A stretch of 23,857 nucleotides of DNA from contig CAZVAQ010000041.1 of NCBI GenBank assembly GCA_964625145.1, positions 1-23,857 of the forward strand, read 5' to 3'. Position 1 is the stretch's first letter. Every line of letters starts with the position of its first letter. This stretch comes from CAYTRP01 sp964625145. GTDB taxonomy: Bacteria; Sumerlaeota; Sumerlaeia; SLMS01; JAHLLQ01. The position numbers were made by a program, and so were the translations under genes. Of this stretch, positions 7,907-16,128 are shown in pieces. Under the pieces are notes generated by a model, which searched no databases, was not told where the DNA came from, and worked only from the letters and a program-made list of their open reading frames with translations.

Positions 7907-9037
7907 TTATACTCGGGTGACGGGGGCGGATTCTTTTTCGGAGACGAGGAATTCCAGGGTCTGCAGGGTGGGATGTTGTTGGAGGCGGGCGGCGAGGCGT
8001 TGGTTGGCGATGGCTTCGCTGTTGAAGTGGCCGAGAAGAATGCCGCCAAGACCTGCTTGGGAGAGGTCGGCGGCTTCGTGGTGCGTCATCTCGCCGGTGA
8101 TGTAGGCGTCCGCGCGGGTTGCGATGGCACGGTGGACCAGACTGCCGCCGCCGCCGCTGCAGATGGCGATGCGGCGGACGGTGCGGTTGGGGTCGCCGAT
8201 TTGGCCGATGGTGCGCAGGGGCTGGGCGGTGTCGCGCGCCATGGCGGTCTTGCAAGTCTGGGCGAGTTCGGCGAGGGTGGTGGATTGCGGGAGCTCGCCA
8301 ACCAGACCGAGACCATAGACAGCAGGAGCTGTTGGTTCGAGGGGGTAAACGTCGTAGGCGACTTCTTCGTAGGGATGCGCGTGGTTGACGGATTCGATCA
8401 GGGCGCCGAGGCGATTGGCGGGACACACGGTTTCGAGGCGGACCTCTTCGGCTTGTTCAAGGTTGCCGATGCTGCCGGCGTAGGGGGCGGCGCCTTCGCC
8501 GGGCTTGTAGGTGCCGGTGCCGGGCGAGCGGAATGTGCAATGCGTGTAGTTGCCGATGACGCCGGCGCCTGCGGCGTGGATGGCGTCGATGATCTGGGCG
8601 ATGTGCGATGTGGGGACGAAGACGGCGTACTTGAAGGAACGTTCGGGGCTCGCCGGTGCGAGGAAAGTGCGATTGATGAGATGAAGGCGGTCGGCGATTT
8701 CGCCGTTGGTGCCGTCGGGGACCGAATCCCAGTTTGTGTGTGCAGCGATCAGGGCGATGTTTGCGCGCTGGAGACGGGCGAGCATGCGCGTTTGCGGCGT
8801 GGTATCGGCGATGCTCTTCAGCGGGCGGAAGATGAGCGGGTGATGGGCGACGATGGCTTGGGTGTCGCGGGCGATGGCTTCGTCGATGACCTCGGGTGTG
8901 ACTTCCAAGGCGACGAGGACGCGTTGGCAATCGCTGTCGGGATCGCCGACGAGGAGGCCGACGTTGTCCCAGGACTCGGCGAGGCGGAAGGGTGCAATCT
9001 GGTCGATGGCGACCAGAAGGTCTGCGACGGTTGCCAT
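7907..9037 (-). CDS. Nif3-like dinuclear metal-centre hexameric protein (YqfO type)
   Basis: A 376-residue protein, the long YqfO-type form of the NIF3/YbgI family with an inserted PII-like middle domain (about 125-225). Metal-ligand motifs are visible: AHHPLIF (His65/66), AHTNWD (His100, Asp104; the family usually has AHTNLD), GEMTHHEA and LLGHFNSE near the C-terminus. ESWDNVGLLVG at the N-terminus is the family signature. These proteins assemble as toroidal hexamers with a two-metal site. Some have been annotated as GTP cyclohydrolase I type 2, but the physiological role is unsettled. ATG at 9037 is preferred over the in-frame GTG at 9049 because GGTGGGA lies just upstream of the ATG. It follows the transaminase stop by 27 bases on the opposite reading order, so the two could be co-transcribed. 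Confidence 0.93.
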   Translation of the reverse strand: MATVADLLVAIDQIAPFRLAESWDNVGLLVGDPDSDCQRVLVALEVTPEVIDEAIARDTQAIVAHHPLIFRPLKSIADTTPQTRMLARLQRANIALIAAHTNWDSVPDGTNGEIADRLHLINRTFLAPASPERSFKYAVFVPTSHIAQIIDAIHAAGAGVIGNYTHCTFRSPGTGTYKPGEGAAPYAGSIGNLEQAEEVRLETVCPANRLGALIESVNHAHPYEEVAYDVYPLEPTAPAVYGLGLVGELPQSTTLAELAQTCKTAMARDTAQPLRTIGQIGDPNRTVRRIAICSGGGGSLVHRAIATRADAYITGEMTHHEAADLSQAGLGGILLGHFNSEAIANQRLAARLQQHPTLQTLEFLVSEKESAPVTRV

Positions 9038-9064
9038 GGTTTGTCCCACCGTTCTTGAGAAGTC

Positions 9065-9961
9065 TCAGGCGTGGGCTGCGGCGTGTTGCTCGCTGCCCAA
9101 TGCGACCTCATCAAGGATGCGCTGGCGCAGGGCGTGGCGCAAGCGGCGGGTGACCTCGCCGACGCGCCCGCAGCCGACCGCCTGGCAGTCCAGTCGCGTG
9201 ACGGGCATGACTTCCATGGTGGTGGAGGAGAGGAAGATCTCGTCGGCGGCTCGGAAGTCGTCGATGTGCACGGCTTCCTCGCGGACGGGGATCTCCAGTT
9301 CGCGGGCGAGTTGGAGAATGGCCATGCGGGTGATGCCGCTGAGGATTTCCTGTCCAGCGGGGTGGGTGTAGAGGGTGCCCTTGCGGACGCAGTAGATGTT
9401 GGAGGTGGTGCCTTCGGTGACGATGCCGTCGTTGCGGAACTGGACGGCTTCGAAGCAACCGGCGCGGCGGGCGCGTTCCTTGGCGAGACAGTTGGGGAGC
9501 AGCGAGATGGTCTTGTAGTGACAGTGTGCCCAGCGCTCGTCGGGGTGGCTGATGATGGCGACGCCGTTCTCGTAATGGTCGGGGTTGTGGCGCGGTGCGG
9601 CACGGACGAACCAGAACTCGGTGGGGGGGGTGGTGGCCGGGTCTGGGAAGAGGTGGTTTCGCCGGGAGACGCCGCGGGTCATCTGGCCGTAGACCATGGC
9701 ATCGCGGTGGCCGCTCTGCGCGACGAGGTCGCGGAGCATGGCGCTTCGCCATTCGATGGTGCGGTTGTCGTCGAGCATGATGCCGCGGGCGCTGAAAGCC
9801 CAGCGCTCCAGGTGCTCGCGCATCATGAAGGGAACGCCGTCGTAGAAGAGGACCACTTCGTAGATGCCGTCGGCAAAGAGCAGGCCGCGATCCTCGATGG
9901 GAATGCGCGCGTCCTCGATGGCGGTGATGGTGCCGTTGAGCCAGAGAAGGTCGGTTGCCAT
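9065..9961 (-). CDS. dat: D-amino-acid (D-alanine) transaminase, class IV PLP fold
   Basis: A 298-residue fold-type IV PLP enzyme. DRGLLFADGIYEVVLFYDGV (24-43) is the family N-terminal motif. TRGVSRRNHLFP (95-106) carries the Arg-x-His pair characteristic of D-alanine transaminases, which binds the substrate carboxylate. HYKTISLLPN places the PLP lysine at 150, and EGTTSNIYCV and GITRMAI form the cofactor phosphate site. The expected reaction is D-alanine plus 2-oxoglutarate to pyruvate plus D-glutamate, which supplies D-amino acids for peptidoglycan. A branched-chain aminotransferase or aminodeoxychorismate lyase is the alternative, but the RNH motif argues against it. The start ATG is at 9961. 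The tail HAAAHA is low complexity. The gene precedes the Nif3-like gene in the same direction. Confidence 0.87.
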   Translation of the reverse strand: MATDLLWLNGTITAIEDARIPIEDRGLLFADGIYEVVLFYDGVPFMMREHLERWAFSARGIMLDDNRTIEWRSAMLRDLVAQSGHRDAMVYGQMTRGVSRRNHLFPDPATTPPTEFWFVRAAPRHNPDHYENGVAIISHPDERWAHCHYKTISLLPNCLAKERARRAGCFEAVQFRNDGIVTEGTTSNIYCVRKGTLYTHPAGQEILSGITRMAILQLARELEIPVREEAVHIDDFRAADEIFLSSTTMEVMPVTRLDCQAVGCGRVGEVTRRLRHALRQRILDEVALGSEQHAAAHA

Positions 9962-10043
9962 GGGGAGGTTGTCGCGCTTTGTTTTCGGGTGTTAGGAGCG
10001 TCCTGCTGATTTGAAATGCGGGCAGGAAGGGCACCCTTGTCAA

Positions 10044-10068
10044 GGCAGCGGTCCTTTTGGACCGTGCC
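10044..10068 (-). terminator. Hairpin between AhpD-like and transaminase genes
   Basis: Arms GGCA-G-CGGTCC and GGACCG-TGCC pair around a TTTT loop with one bulged G. It follows the AhpD-like gene and immediately precedes, on the minus strand, a perfect TTGACA (10043-10038) that could be the -35 box of the transaminase gene. No convincing -10 box was found and there is no T-run. Confidence 0.35.
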
Positions 10069-10161
10069 AAACTTGGTGTATCGCTCCAAACACCCGGTAG
10101 TAGAACAAGCACAAGAGGAAGTTCGTTCCTGGTTCCTGGCTGGGAGGAGGACAGGGAGGGA

Positions 10162-10800
10162 TCAGGGGATTTCGCCCATGGGGGGGGTGACGGCGTTGAC
10201 TGCCTGGGCCATGACGACGGCGATGGAGACGATGCGGATGGCCTCGTCGAGTTGGGGGTCGGTCATGCCGGCGTCGCGGGCCTTCATGACGTGGGATTTG
10301 ACGCAGCCCTGGCAGTTGTTGATGGAGGAAACGGCGACGGAGATGATCTCGCGCTCCAGGTCGGGAAGGGGGCAGTGGATGAGGGTGCTTGTGTTGAAGG
10401 CGGGGTTGAACTCCTTGAACTTGACGGAGTCCTCCTTGGTGACCTGGTAGCGGAATCGGTAGTAGGCGTTGTTGAAGCCCATGCCGACGGCGATGCCGAA
10501 GGCGGCGGCGATGTCGGAGCGCGAGCGGCCGGCCTTGATGGCGGCTTGGGAGAAGAACTCGGCGACCTGGGGGCTGCCTTGAGTGACGGCACTGGCGAGG
10601 GCGATGAGGAGTTTGAGGCCTTCGGTGAGTTCGGTGTCCTTCATGTGACGCGCGAGGTTCATGGAGATGTCGTTGAGGGCTTCCTCGGAGAGGGAGAGGT
10701 AGGTGAGCGCGTGGGGGAGGCTGTCGAGCTGGAAACGCTCGCGCAGGCGGGAGAGGCTCTTCTGGGCTTTTTCGCTGGGGATGTGGGCTTCGAAGATCAT
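10162..10800 (-). CDS. AhpD-like alkylhydroperoxidase (carboxymuconolactone decarboxylase family)
   Basis: A 212-residue all-helical CMD-fold protein. The redox motif is NCQGCVKSH (Cys163, Cys166, His170), and MGFNNAYYRFRY (107-118) matches the conserved helix of AhpD, so it resembles AhpD itself more than short CMD proteins. AhpD reduces peroxiredoxin AhpC through its CxxC pair and supports peroxide defence. No ahpC is nearby, so the reductant and partner are not defined. The ATG at 10800 has AAAGGA about 11 bases upstream. The upstream spacer is filled with 9-base tandem repeats. Confidence 0.88.
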   Translation of the reverse strand: MIFEAHIPSEKAQKSLSRLRERFQLDSLPHALTYLSLSEEALNDISMNLARHMKDTELTEGLKLLIALASAVTQGSPQVAEFFSQAAIKAGRSRSDIAAAFGIAVGMGFNNAYYRFRYQVTKEDSVKFKEFNPAFNTSTLIHCPLPDLEREIISVAVSSINNCQGCVKSHVMKARDAGMTDPQLDEAIRIVSIAVVMAQAVNAVTPPMGEIP

Positions 10801-10834
10801 GGTGGTGGGGTCCTTTGAGGGTGGTGGGAAACAA

Positions 10835-10912
10835 GGGACATGAGGGACAGCAGGGACAGCAGGGACAGCAGGGACGGCAGGGACAGCAGGGAGGGGGGAC
10901 AGCAGGGACAGG
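10835..10912. repeat. GGGACAGCA tandem 9-mer array
   Basis: About eight units of the 9-mer GGGACAGCA, with variants GGGACATGA and GGGACGGCA, lie head-to-tail directly upstream of the AhpD-like gene. A second short tandem, with ATATGCGGGACGGG repeated twice, follows at about 10918-10948. Units are directly adjacent with no spacers, so this is a minisatellite and not a CRISPR array. Confidence 0.9.
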
Positions 10913-10975
10913 GGTAATATGCGGGACGGGGGAGATATGCGGGACGGGTGCGATGGGAAGGGCTGTCATGGTGAG

Positions 10976-11002
10976 ATGGCGCCTTTCAGGCGATCGCGCC
11001 AT
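10976..11002 (-). terminator. Stem-loop immediately after the DUF72 gene
   Basis: Arms ATGGCGC (10976-10982) and GCGCCAT (10996-11002) start right after the DUF72 stop codon (11005-11003). A competing inner GCC/GGC hairpin lies in the loop. No U-tract follows on the minus strand. Confidence 0.4.
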
Positions 11003-11812
11003 TCAGAAGAACATGTCGCGATATCCGGACCCTCTCAAAGGGACGCCGAGTTTTTCGGCCATGGTTTCGGCGTTCCAGGCGGCGGCGCCTTCGGGGTGGT
11101 TGTTGAAGAAGAGCATGGTGGAGGTGGCCTTTTCACTTACGGTGCGGATGGGTTTGAGCCAGGTGTCGAGTTGTTCGTCGGTGTAGGTGTAGCGGTAGCG
11201 GTCGTGGGGATTCTGCTGGTTGTACCATTGGCCGGCGTTGCGGCCGTGGAAGCGCAGGTAGGCAATCGGGCCGGTCATGGTCCAACGCTGCGATTGGGAG
11301 AGGCCGGGGATTTCGGGCTGGTCGACGGCGCTGCGTGAATAGCCGAGTGTGTGAAGGTGCCTGTCGGCGTCGTCGGTGTCCCAGGATTGGTGACGCAGTT
11401 CGGCGGCAAGGGGATGCGGATGAAGCACGTCGGCCGTGCGGGCGAGGAAGTCGATGTTCGAAGTTGTGAAATGAAACGCGTTTGGAAATTGAAGCAGCAC
11501 GGCGGCGAGTTTGCGCGATTCGGCGAAGGGTGCGAGGAATGTCAGGAACGGATCAACGGTGGTGGTGTCGAGTTGGCGTTGGTGTGTGAGGGCGCCGGGG
11601 GCCTTGATGGCGAACTGCAGTCGGCCGGCGGCGATGTCGATCATGCGCTGCGCGGTGGAGGGAGTTGGCGTGCGGTAGTAGGTGGCGTTGATTTCGAGGG
11701 CGTTGAAGACGTCGGCGTAGGCGTCGAGCATCTTCGCCTTGGGCAGGTTGGGTGGATACCAGCGCCCGCGCCAGTCGTCGTAGCTGAAACCGGATGTGCC
11801 GATGAGGATCAT
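11003..11812 (-). CDS. DUF72 (YecE-like) family protein
   Basis: A 269-residue TIM-barrel-like DUF72 protein. The family opening ILIGTSGFSYDDWRGRWYP is followed by LEINATYYRTP, FAIKAPGALTHQR, VLLQFPNAFHF, AYLRFHGRN, WYN and LFFNNHPEG, all characteristic blocks in the expected order. No biochemical function is established for the family. ATG at 11812 is chosen because the family begins there. The frame upstream is open but reads as the antisense shadow of recX. The ATG overlaps the recX stop (ATGA), so the two are translationally coupled. DUF72 next to recX is context worth recording but does not define its role. Confidence 0.93.
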   Translation of the reverse strand: MILIGTSGFSYDDWRGRWYPPNLPKAKMLDAYADVFNALEINATYYRTPTPSTAQRMIDIAAGRLQFAIKAPGALTHQRQLDTTTVDPFLTFLAPFAESRKLAAVLLQFPNAFHFTTSNIDFLARTADVLHPHPLAAELRHQSWDTDDADRHLHTLGYSRSAVDQPEIPGLSQSQRWTMTGPIAYLRFHGRNAGQWYNQQNPHDRYRYTYTDEQLDTWLKPIRTVSEKATSTMLFFNNHPEGAAAWNAETMAEKLGVPLRGSGYRDMFF

Positions 11813-12453
11813 GCTTCTTCGCGGCCGGTGTTGATGATGGTGGCGACGGTTTCCCAGACGATCTCGGAATCGAAGCCGCGGCGGGCGAGGAATGCGGCGG
11901 CGGCTTGGCGGCGCTTGCGCGGATCGGCGGGTTGGCTGCGGCGGTTCCACTTTTCCAACAAGGCGCGGGCAGCTTCGGCCTGATGGGCGGGATCTTCGGC
12001 GGGCGCGATGGCCTCGTCGATGATCTCGCGGGCGACGCCGCGCTGCGCGAGTTTCTGGCGCACGAGGAGCGGGCCTTCGCGCGCGCGCTGCACGCGGGCT
12101 TCGACGATTTGGCGCGCGTAGGCTTTGTCGTCCAAGTATCCCATTTGGGCGATGCGGTCGAGCACCTCGTCCACGACGTTGGCGGGAAAGCGCGCGTTGC
12201 GCAGGGCGCGACGCATTTCTGCGCGGGAATGAGGACGGCGGGAGAGACGATCCCAGGCGCGGGCGCGACAGCGGCGGAGTTGGTCGGCGTGTTGGAGCGC
12301 GGCGAGGCGCGATGCGTCGACGGACATGCCAACGGAGAGTGCTTCGGCGAAGACGGATTCCTCGGCGAGTTCGAGTGGCGGTGTGTCGTCGTCGAACTCA
12401 ACGCGCCAGAGGGCGCGGCGGCGGTGGATTTTCTTGAGAACGGAGATCTTCAT
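11809..12453 (-). CDS. recX: Regulatory protein RecX
   Basis: A 214-residue protein built of repeated three-helix units. Typical blocks include RRPHSRAEMRRALRNARF, YLDDKAYARQIVEARVQRAR, EGPLLVRQKLAQRGVAREII and ALLEKW. RecX binds RecA filaments and limits recombinase activity. The N-terminal 55 residues (KISVLKKIHRRRALWRVEFD) form the beta extension seen in longer RecX proteins. ATG at 12453 begins this domain. Upstream in-frame sequence to 12576 lies in the divergent promoter region and is implausible. recA is not adjacent, although it often is in other bacteria. The stop overlaps the DUF72 start. Confidence 0.92.
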   Translation of the reverse strand: MKISVLKKIHRRRALWRVEFDDDTPPLELAEESVFAEALSVGMSVDASRLAALQHADQLRRCRARAWDRLSRRPHSRAEMRRALRNARFPANVVDEVLDRIAQMGYLDDKAYARQIVEARVQRAREGPLLVRQKLAQRGVAREIIDEAIAPAEDPAHQAEAARALLEKWNRRSQPADPRKRRQAAAAFLARRGFDSEIVWETVATIINTGREEA

Positions 12454-12562
12454 GGACGACACCGTTGGCGGGTGGACGGGTGTATCCCGGTTGCACCGGG
12501 ACGCATGATGGGGAAGAGTGCGCGGGTATGCCAGCCTTATTCCAGGCAACGGGAGATAGACG

Positions 12563-13537
12563 ATGCAAAAGAACAAACTTGGCGCTTCGGAACTGGAGTT
12601 GACCGTGATGGGGTTTGGCGCATGGGCGATTGGCGGCGGGGGTTGGGCGTTCGCCTGGGGCCCCCAGGATGATCAGGATTCCATCAGCGCGATTCACGCG
12701 GCCTTGGACGCGGGGATCAATTGGATCGACACGGCGCACGTGTATGGCCACGGCCACAGCGAGGAGGTCGTGGGGCGCGCGATCAAGGGGCGCCGGAACG
12801 AAGTGATCGTGGCGACGAAGTGCGGGCTGCTGAAGGGAAATGACGGAAGCGTGGTGAACTGCCTGAATCGGAAGTCGGTGCGCGAGGAGCTGGAGGGATC
12901 GCTGCGGCGGTTGGGGGTGGACGTGATCGACCTTTACCAGATTCACTGGCCGAATCCGGAGGAGGACATCGAGGAGGCGTGGGAAGTGCTGGCGGAGGCG
13001 AAGGAGAAGGGCCTGGTGCGCGCGATTGGCGTGTCGAACTTCAACGCGGCACAAATGGAACGCGTGCGCAAGATTGCGCCGATCGATTCGCTGCAGCCGC
13101 CTTATTCCATGTGGCGGCGCCAGATCGAGGCGGAGACGCAGCCCTATTGCCGCAAGCACAACATCGGGATCGTGTCTTACTCGCCGATGGTGAGCGGCTT
13201 CCTGACCGGGAAGCTGAGCGCGGCGTGGGTGAAGTCGCTGCCGGAGGATGATTGGCGGCGGAACAATGTGAATGCGAAGGAGCCCGCGCTGTCGGCGAAC
13301 ATCGAGTTCATCGAGAACACTGTCCGCCCCATCGCCAAGAAGCACAACGTGGGCGTGGGCGAGATTGCCATCGCGTGGGTGTTGCGCGGCGGCGCGATCA
13401 CCAGCGCGATCGTTGGCGGGCGGTCACCGCAGCAGGTGAAGGAGACGGTGCGCGCGGCGGCGGTGAAGCTGTCGGTGGACGAGTTGCAGGCGATCGAAGA
13501 GGGATTGAAGAAGCGACTGGCGGCGATCGGTCAATGA
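12563..13537 (+). CDS. Aldo/keto reductase
   Basis: A 324-residue (beta/alpha)8 NADPH-dependent oxidoreductase. The catalytic tetrad is complete: Asp56 and Tyr61 in IDTAHVYG, Lys86 in VATKCG, and His128 in YQIHWP. AIGVSNF and SYSPMVSGFLTGK are standard, and the C-terminal AIVGGRSPQQVKE holds the cofactor 2'-phosphate site. These enzymes reduce carbonyl compounds, and substrate identity is not predictable here. The ATG at 12563 is preceded by GGGAG. The 109-base gap to the divergent recX must hold both promoters. The last bases overlap the ABC ATPase start. Confidence 0.93.
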   Translation: MQKNKLGASELELTVMGFGAWAIGGGGWAFAWGPQDDQDSISAIHAALDAGINWIDTAHVYGHGHSEEVVGRAIKGRRNEVIVATKCGLLKGNDGSVVNCLNRKSVREELEGSLRRLGVDVIDLYQIHWPNPEEDIEEAWEVLAEAKEKGLVRAIGVSNFNAAQMERVRKIAPIDSLQPPYSMWRRQIEAETQPYCRKHNIGIVSYSPMVSGFLTGKLSAAWVKSLPEDDWRRNNVNAKEPALSANIEFIENTVRPIAKKHNVGVGEIAIAWVLRGGAITSAIVGGRSPQQVKETVRAAAVKLSVDELQAIEEGLKKRLAAIGQ

Positions 13538-14331
13538 GCGAGCAGATTCCTGTCATCCGGCTGGCGGACATCCACCTGCGCCGGTCGGGCACGACGATCC
13601 TGGATGGCGTGTCGTGGACGGTGGAGGCGGGGGAGCATTGGTCGTTGCTGGGAGCAAACGGCAGCGGGAAGACGACGCTGCTGAAGGTGATCACAGGCTA
13701 CGAGTGGCCGACTTCCGGGCGCGTGGAGGTGTTGGGCGAGCGATTCGGCGAGTGCAGCATTCCACTGCTGCGGCGGCGGATCGGTTGGGCGAGCAGCTCG
13801 CTGCAGGCGCGCTTTCCGGATGATGCGCCGGCGCTGGAGATCGTGGTGACGGGTTTCGACGCGGCGCTGTCTTCGCAGTACCATGAGTATACGGAGGTGG
13901 AGCTGGAGGCTTCCGCGTACGCGCTGGAGCGCGTGGGGGCGGGGCGGATCCTGCGGCGCCCGTATGGTGTGCTGAGCCAAGGGGAGAGGCAGCGGGTGCT
14001 GTTGGCGCGGTCGCTCGTGCACCAGCCGGGGTTGCTGATCCTTGACGAGCCGTGCGCGGGGCTCGATCCGCGTTCGCGGGAGGAGTTCCTGGACGATGTG
14101 GAGAAGCTGCTCGCGGCGAAGGATGCGCCGACGTTGATCCTGGTGACGCATCATATCGAGGAGATTCGTCCCTCCATCGCGAAGACGATGGTGGTCCGGG
14201 ATGGGAAGGCGTTGGCGACCGGGGCGACGGCGGATGTGTTGAATGCGCAGGTGCTCGGGACGGCGTTTGCGGGCGAGTGCGAGGTGCACAAGCGGGGAGA
14301 GAGGTATTTGTTGGATTGGAAGTGGAAGTGA
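13534..14331 (+). CDS. ABC transporter ATP-binding protein
   Basis: A 265-residue single ABC ATPase. Walker A is GANGSGKTT (40-48), the signature is LSQGERQR, Walker B is LLILDEP, the D loop is CAGLDP and the switch histidine lies in VTHHIEEI. The style (VEAGEHWSLLGANGSGKTTLL, then GWASSSL in place of a usual Q loop) is like ModF/YlmA-type ATPases that occur without a dedicated permease. No permease or binding protein is adjacent, so transport function is unproven. The ATG overlaps the aldo/keto reductase stop (ATGA), so the two are co-translated. The Q-loop region has Ser-Ser-Leu-Gln, so the exact glutamine is uncertain. Confidence 0.9.
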   Translation: MSEQIPVIRLADIHLRRSGTTILDGVSWTVEAGEHWSLLGANGSGKTTLLKVITGYEWPTSGRVEVLGERFGECSIPLLRRRIGWASSSLQARFPDDAPALEIVVTGFDAALSSQYHEYTEVELEASAYALERVGAGRILRRPYGVLSQGERQRVLLARSLVHQPGLLILDEPCAGLDPRSREEFLDDVEKLLAAKDAPTLILVTHHIEEIRPSIAKTMVVRDGKALATGATADVLNAQVLGTAFAGECEVHKRGERYLLDWKWK

Positions 14332-14360
14332 ATGCAGAATTCAAAATTCAGAATTCAAAA
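14331..14360. repeat. EcoRI-like GAATTC repeat tract
   Basis: An A/T-rich tract, GAATTCAAAATTCAGAATTC-like, directly after the ABC gene stop. Its first 13 bases, AATGCAGAATTCA, are identical to 1357-1369 inside the glycosyltransferase gene. Confidence 0.8.
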
Positions 14361-14390
14361 GTCAATAAGGGCGAGATGCAAGAAATGAAT

Positions 14391-14418
14391 CGGGCGGCTG
14401 CTTGGGTGCAGCCGCCCG
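14391..14418. terminator. Bidirectional terminator-like hairpin
   Basis: A perfect 11-bp stem, CGGGCGGCTGC (14391-14401) with GCAGCCGCCCG (14408-14418) and loop TTGGGT, sits between the convergent ABC ATPase and DUF1015 genes. It is suitable for stopping transcription from both sides. The downstream T-runs are poor. Confidence 0.6.
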
Positions 14419-14450
14419 AAGGTTATTGCGGGTTGGTTTCTGGGTGGCGA

Positions 14451-15812
14451 TCAGCCGAAGCCGACGTTGTGGTCGCGCAGGACGATGCCGGAGGGGATCT
14501 TGGGGTGGAAGTTGACGGAGTAGTGCGGGAGGAGCTCGCCGCTTTCGGCGATGGCGAGGACTTCGTCCTTTTCGACGGGGTTCATGAAGAAGGCGACACA
14601 GCCCTTGCGGCGCTGGAGCAGGTCGAGGGCCTCGCGGGCGTTGGTGCGGTAGAAGATGTCGTCCTCGTCGAGTTCGACGTCGGGGTTGCCGATCCAACCA
14701 CGGGTGATGACGTAGTTGTGGAGGATGACGGAGTCCATGGCCTTGAGTTCGGGGGACATGGTTTCCTCTTCGATCATCTCGTTGAGGTCGGCGTCCTTCT
14801 TTAGGGAGAGCTGCCAGGCGCGGCCATTGGGGAGCGCCATGACGAAGCGCGTCTTGGCTTGGCGGTTGGCGCGGACCTTGTCGTTGACGGAATGGGCTGC
14901 CTTGTCGAGGTCCTTCATGTTGAGCTTGAATTCGGTGACGTTGAAGTACTCCTCGAGGTCCTCGATGACTTCGTCCATGTTGGTGTCGAGGCCGAGCTCG
15001 CGGGCGAGGACGCGATGGAAGGGCGCGGTGAGGAGCGTCTCGTCCTCGGCGCGCTGCAGGTACATGAGGACGAAGTCGTAGGGCTGGCGGCCGTCGCGGC
15101 GTCCGGTCATCTCGCGCATTTCGTCGCGGTACTTCAGCGCTGTCTCGTAGCGGTGATGTCCGTCGGCGATGAACAGGCGCATGGGCTTCATGGCCTCGTG
15201 GATGCGCAGGATGGGCTCCTTCTTGTGGAGCATCCAGACGCGGTGCGTCATGCCGTCGGGGGTGGTGAACTCCTCTGTGGGGGGGACCTTCTTGGTGGCC
15301 TCGTCCAGGACTGCCTCGACGGAGGATTCGGGATCGCGGTAGAGGATGTGCAGGGGGCTTTCGTTGACCTGGATGGTGCGGATCAGGCGGAGGCGGTCCT
15401 GCTTGGGTGAGTCAAAGGTCATCTCGAGGGCGCGGGTCTTGCCGCTGCGGAAATCCATGAGCTTGACAAGGCCGAAGAATCCGATGCGGCGGACGGGTTT
15501 GTCGGCGCCCTCGGGGGTGAAGGTTTGCTCGTAGACGTAGAGGCACTTGCGTTGCTCGTCGGAGAGGACGCCGGTGGCCTTCCACTCGCGGTAGCATTCC
15601 TGGGCGCGGGTGTAGCGGTTGTTGGTCTCGTCATCGCTGGCGGTTTCATAGCCCAGTACGAGGCGGATGATGTTGTTGGGGTGGCGCTCGTGCAGGGCCT
15701 TTTGGTCGTCGGCCCGGATGGTGTCATAGGGCGGGCAGATGAGGTCGCCGAGGTTGAGTTCCTTGCCTTGGGTGTTAAACCGTGTCCCTGCGAAGGGGAG
15801 TACTTCCGCCAT
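14451..15812 (-). CDS. DUF1015 family protein
   Basis: A 453-residue cytoplasmic protein. Conserved family blocks are LPFAGTRFN at the start, ICPPYDTI (about 24-31), NIIRLVLG, GFFGLVKL and the signature FIADGHHRYETALKYR. A DVELDEDDIFY and AFFMNPV region marks the C-terminus. Function is not established. The GHHR motif is the best candidate for a functional site. ATG at 15812 has GAGG about eight bases upstream and matches the family N-terminus. A longer version starting near 15863 would add 17 Pro- and Arg-containing residues without support. It may share a transcript with argF, although a strong stem-loop separates them. Confidence 0.94.
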   Translation of the reverse strand: MAEVLPFAGTRFNTQGKELNLGDLICPPYDTIRADDQKALHERHPNNIIRLVLGYETASDDETNNRYTRAQECYREWKATGVLSDEQRKCLYVYEQTFTPEGADKPVRRIGFFGLVKLMDFRSGKTRALEMTFDSPKQDRLRLIRTIQVNESPLHILYRDPESSVEAVLDEATKKVPPTEEFTTPDGMTHRVWMLHKKEPILRIHEAMKPMRLFIADGHHRYETALKYRDEMREMTGRRDGRQPYDFVLMYLQRAEDETLLTAPFHRVLARELGLDTNMDEVIEDLEEYFNVTEFKLNMKDLDKAAHSVNDKVRANRQAKTRFVMALPNGRAWQLSLKKDADLNEMIEEETMSPELKAMDSVILHNYVITRGWIGNPDVELDEDDIFYRTNAREALDLLQRRKGCVAFFMNPVEKDEVLAIAESGELLPHYSVNFHPKIPSGIVLRDHNVGFG

Positions 15813-15927
15813 AAATGGCCTCATGTTCGGGTGATTTGGTCGGGTAGTGGGCGCGGGGCCCAAAAAAGACCACCCCGGAGGGAGCGGAAGGGTTCTGGAG
15901 GGGGGTGCGGGCTGTCAATCCCAAGGG

Positions 15928-15957
15928 CGGGTCCGCGGACAGGGGCTCGCGGACCCG
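15928..15957 (-). terminator. Stem-loop between argF and the DUF1015 gene
   Basis: A ten-base perfect stem, CGGGTCCGCG (15928-15937) and CGCGGACCCG (15948-15957), with a 10-base loop. It lies about 170 bases past the argF stop. It could be a terminator or an mRNA-stabilising structure. Confidence 0.45.
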
Positions 15958-16061
15958 GTTCCTCGTTTTCCGGGGAGGGGGCTGGTTGGTGAGGGCCGGA
16001 ATGGTAGGCCGAAGGGTTGGCAGGCGGGCGAATCTGTGACGGGAGAGAGCGTCGAAGCTTT

Positions 16062-16124
16062 GGAACGGGGAACGAGGAACCAGAAACGGGGAACCAGGAA
16101 CGGGGAACCAGGAACGGGGAACTG
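16062..16124. repeat. GGAACGGGGAACCA tandem repeat
   Basis: About four imperfect copies of the 14-mer GGAACGGGGAACCA, ending about five bases before the argF stop. Relatives occur at about 10118-10142 and 18763-18795 (GTTCCTCGTTCCTCGTT). Confidence 0.85.
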
Positions 16125-16128
16125 CTTC

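Noticed and set aside
7538..9058. 506-codon plus-strand frame spanning the end of the histidine kinase and the Nif3-like gene
   Set aside because: It covers two real genes in other frames and has no recognisable domain.
10835..10912. Possible CRISPR array
   Set aside because: The 9-base units are adjacent with no spacers and no cas genes are present. It is a minisatellite.
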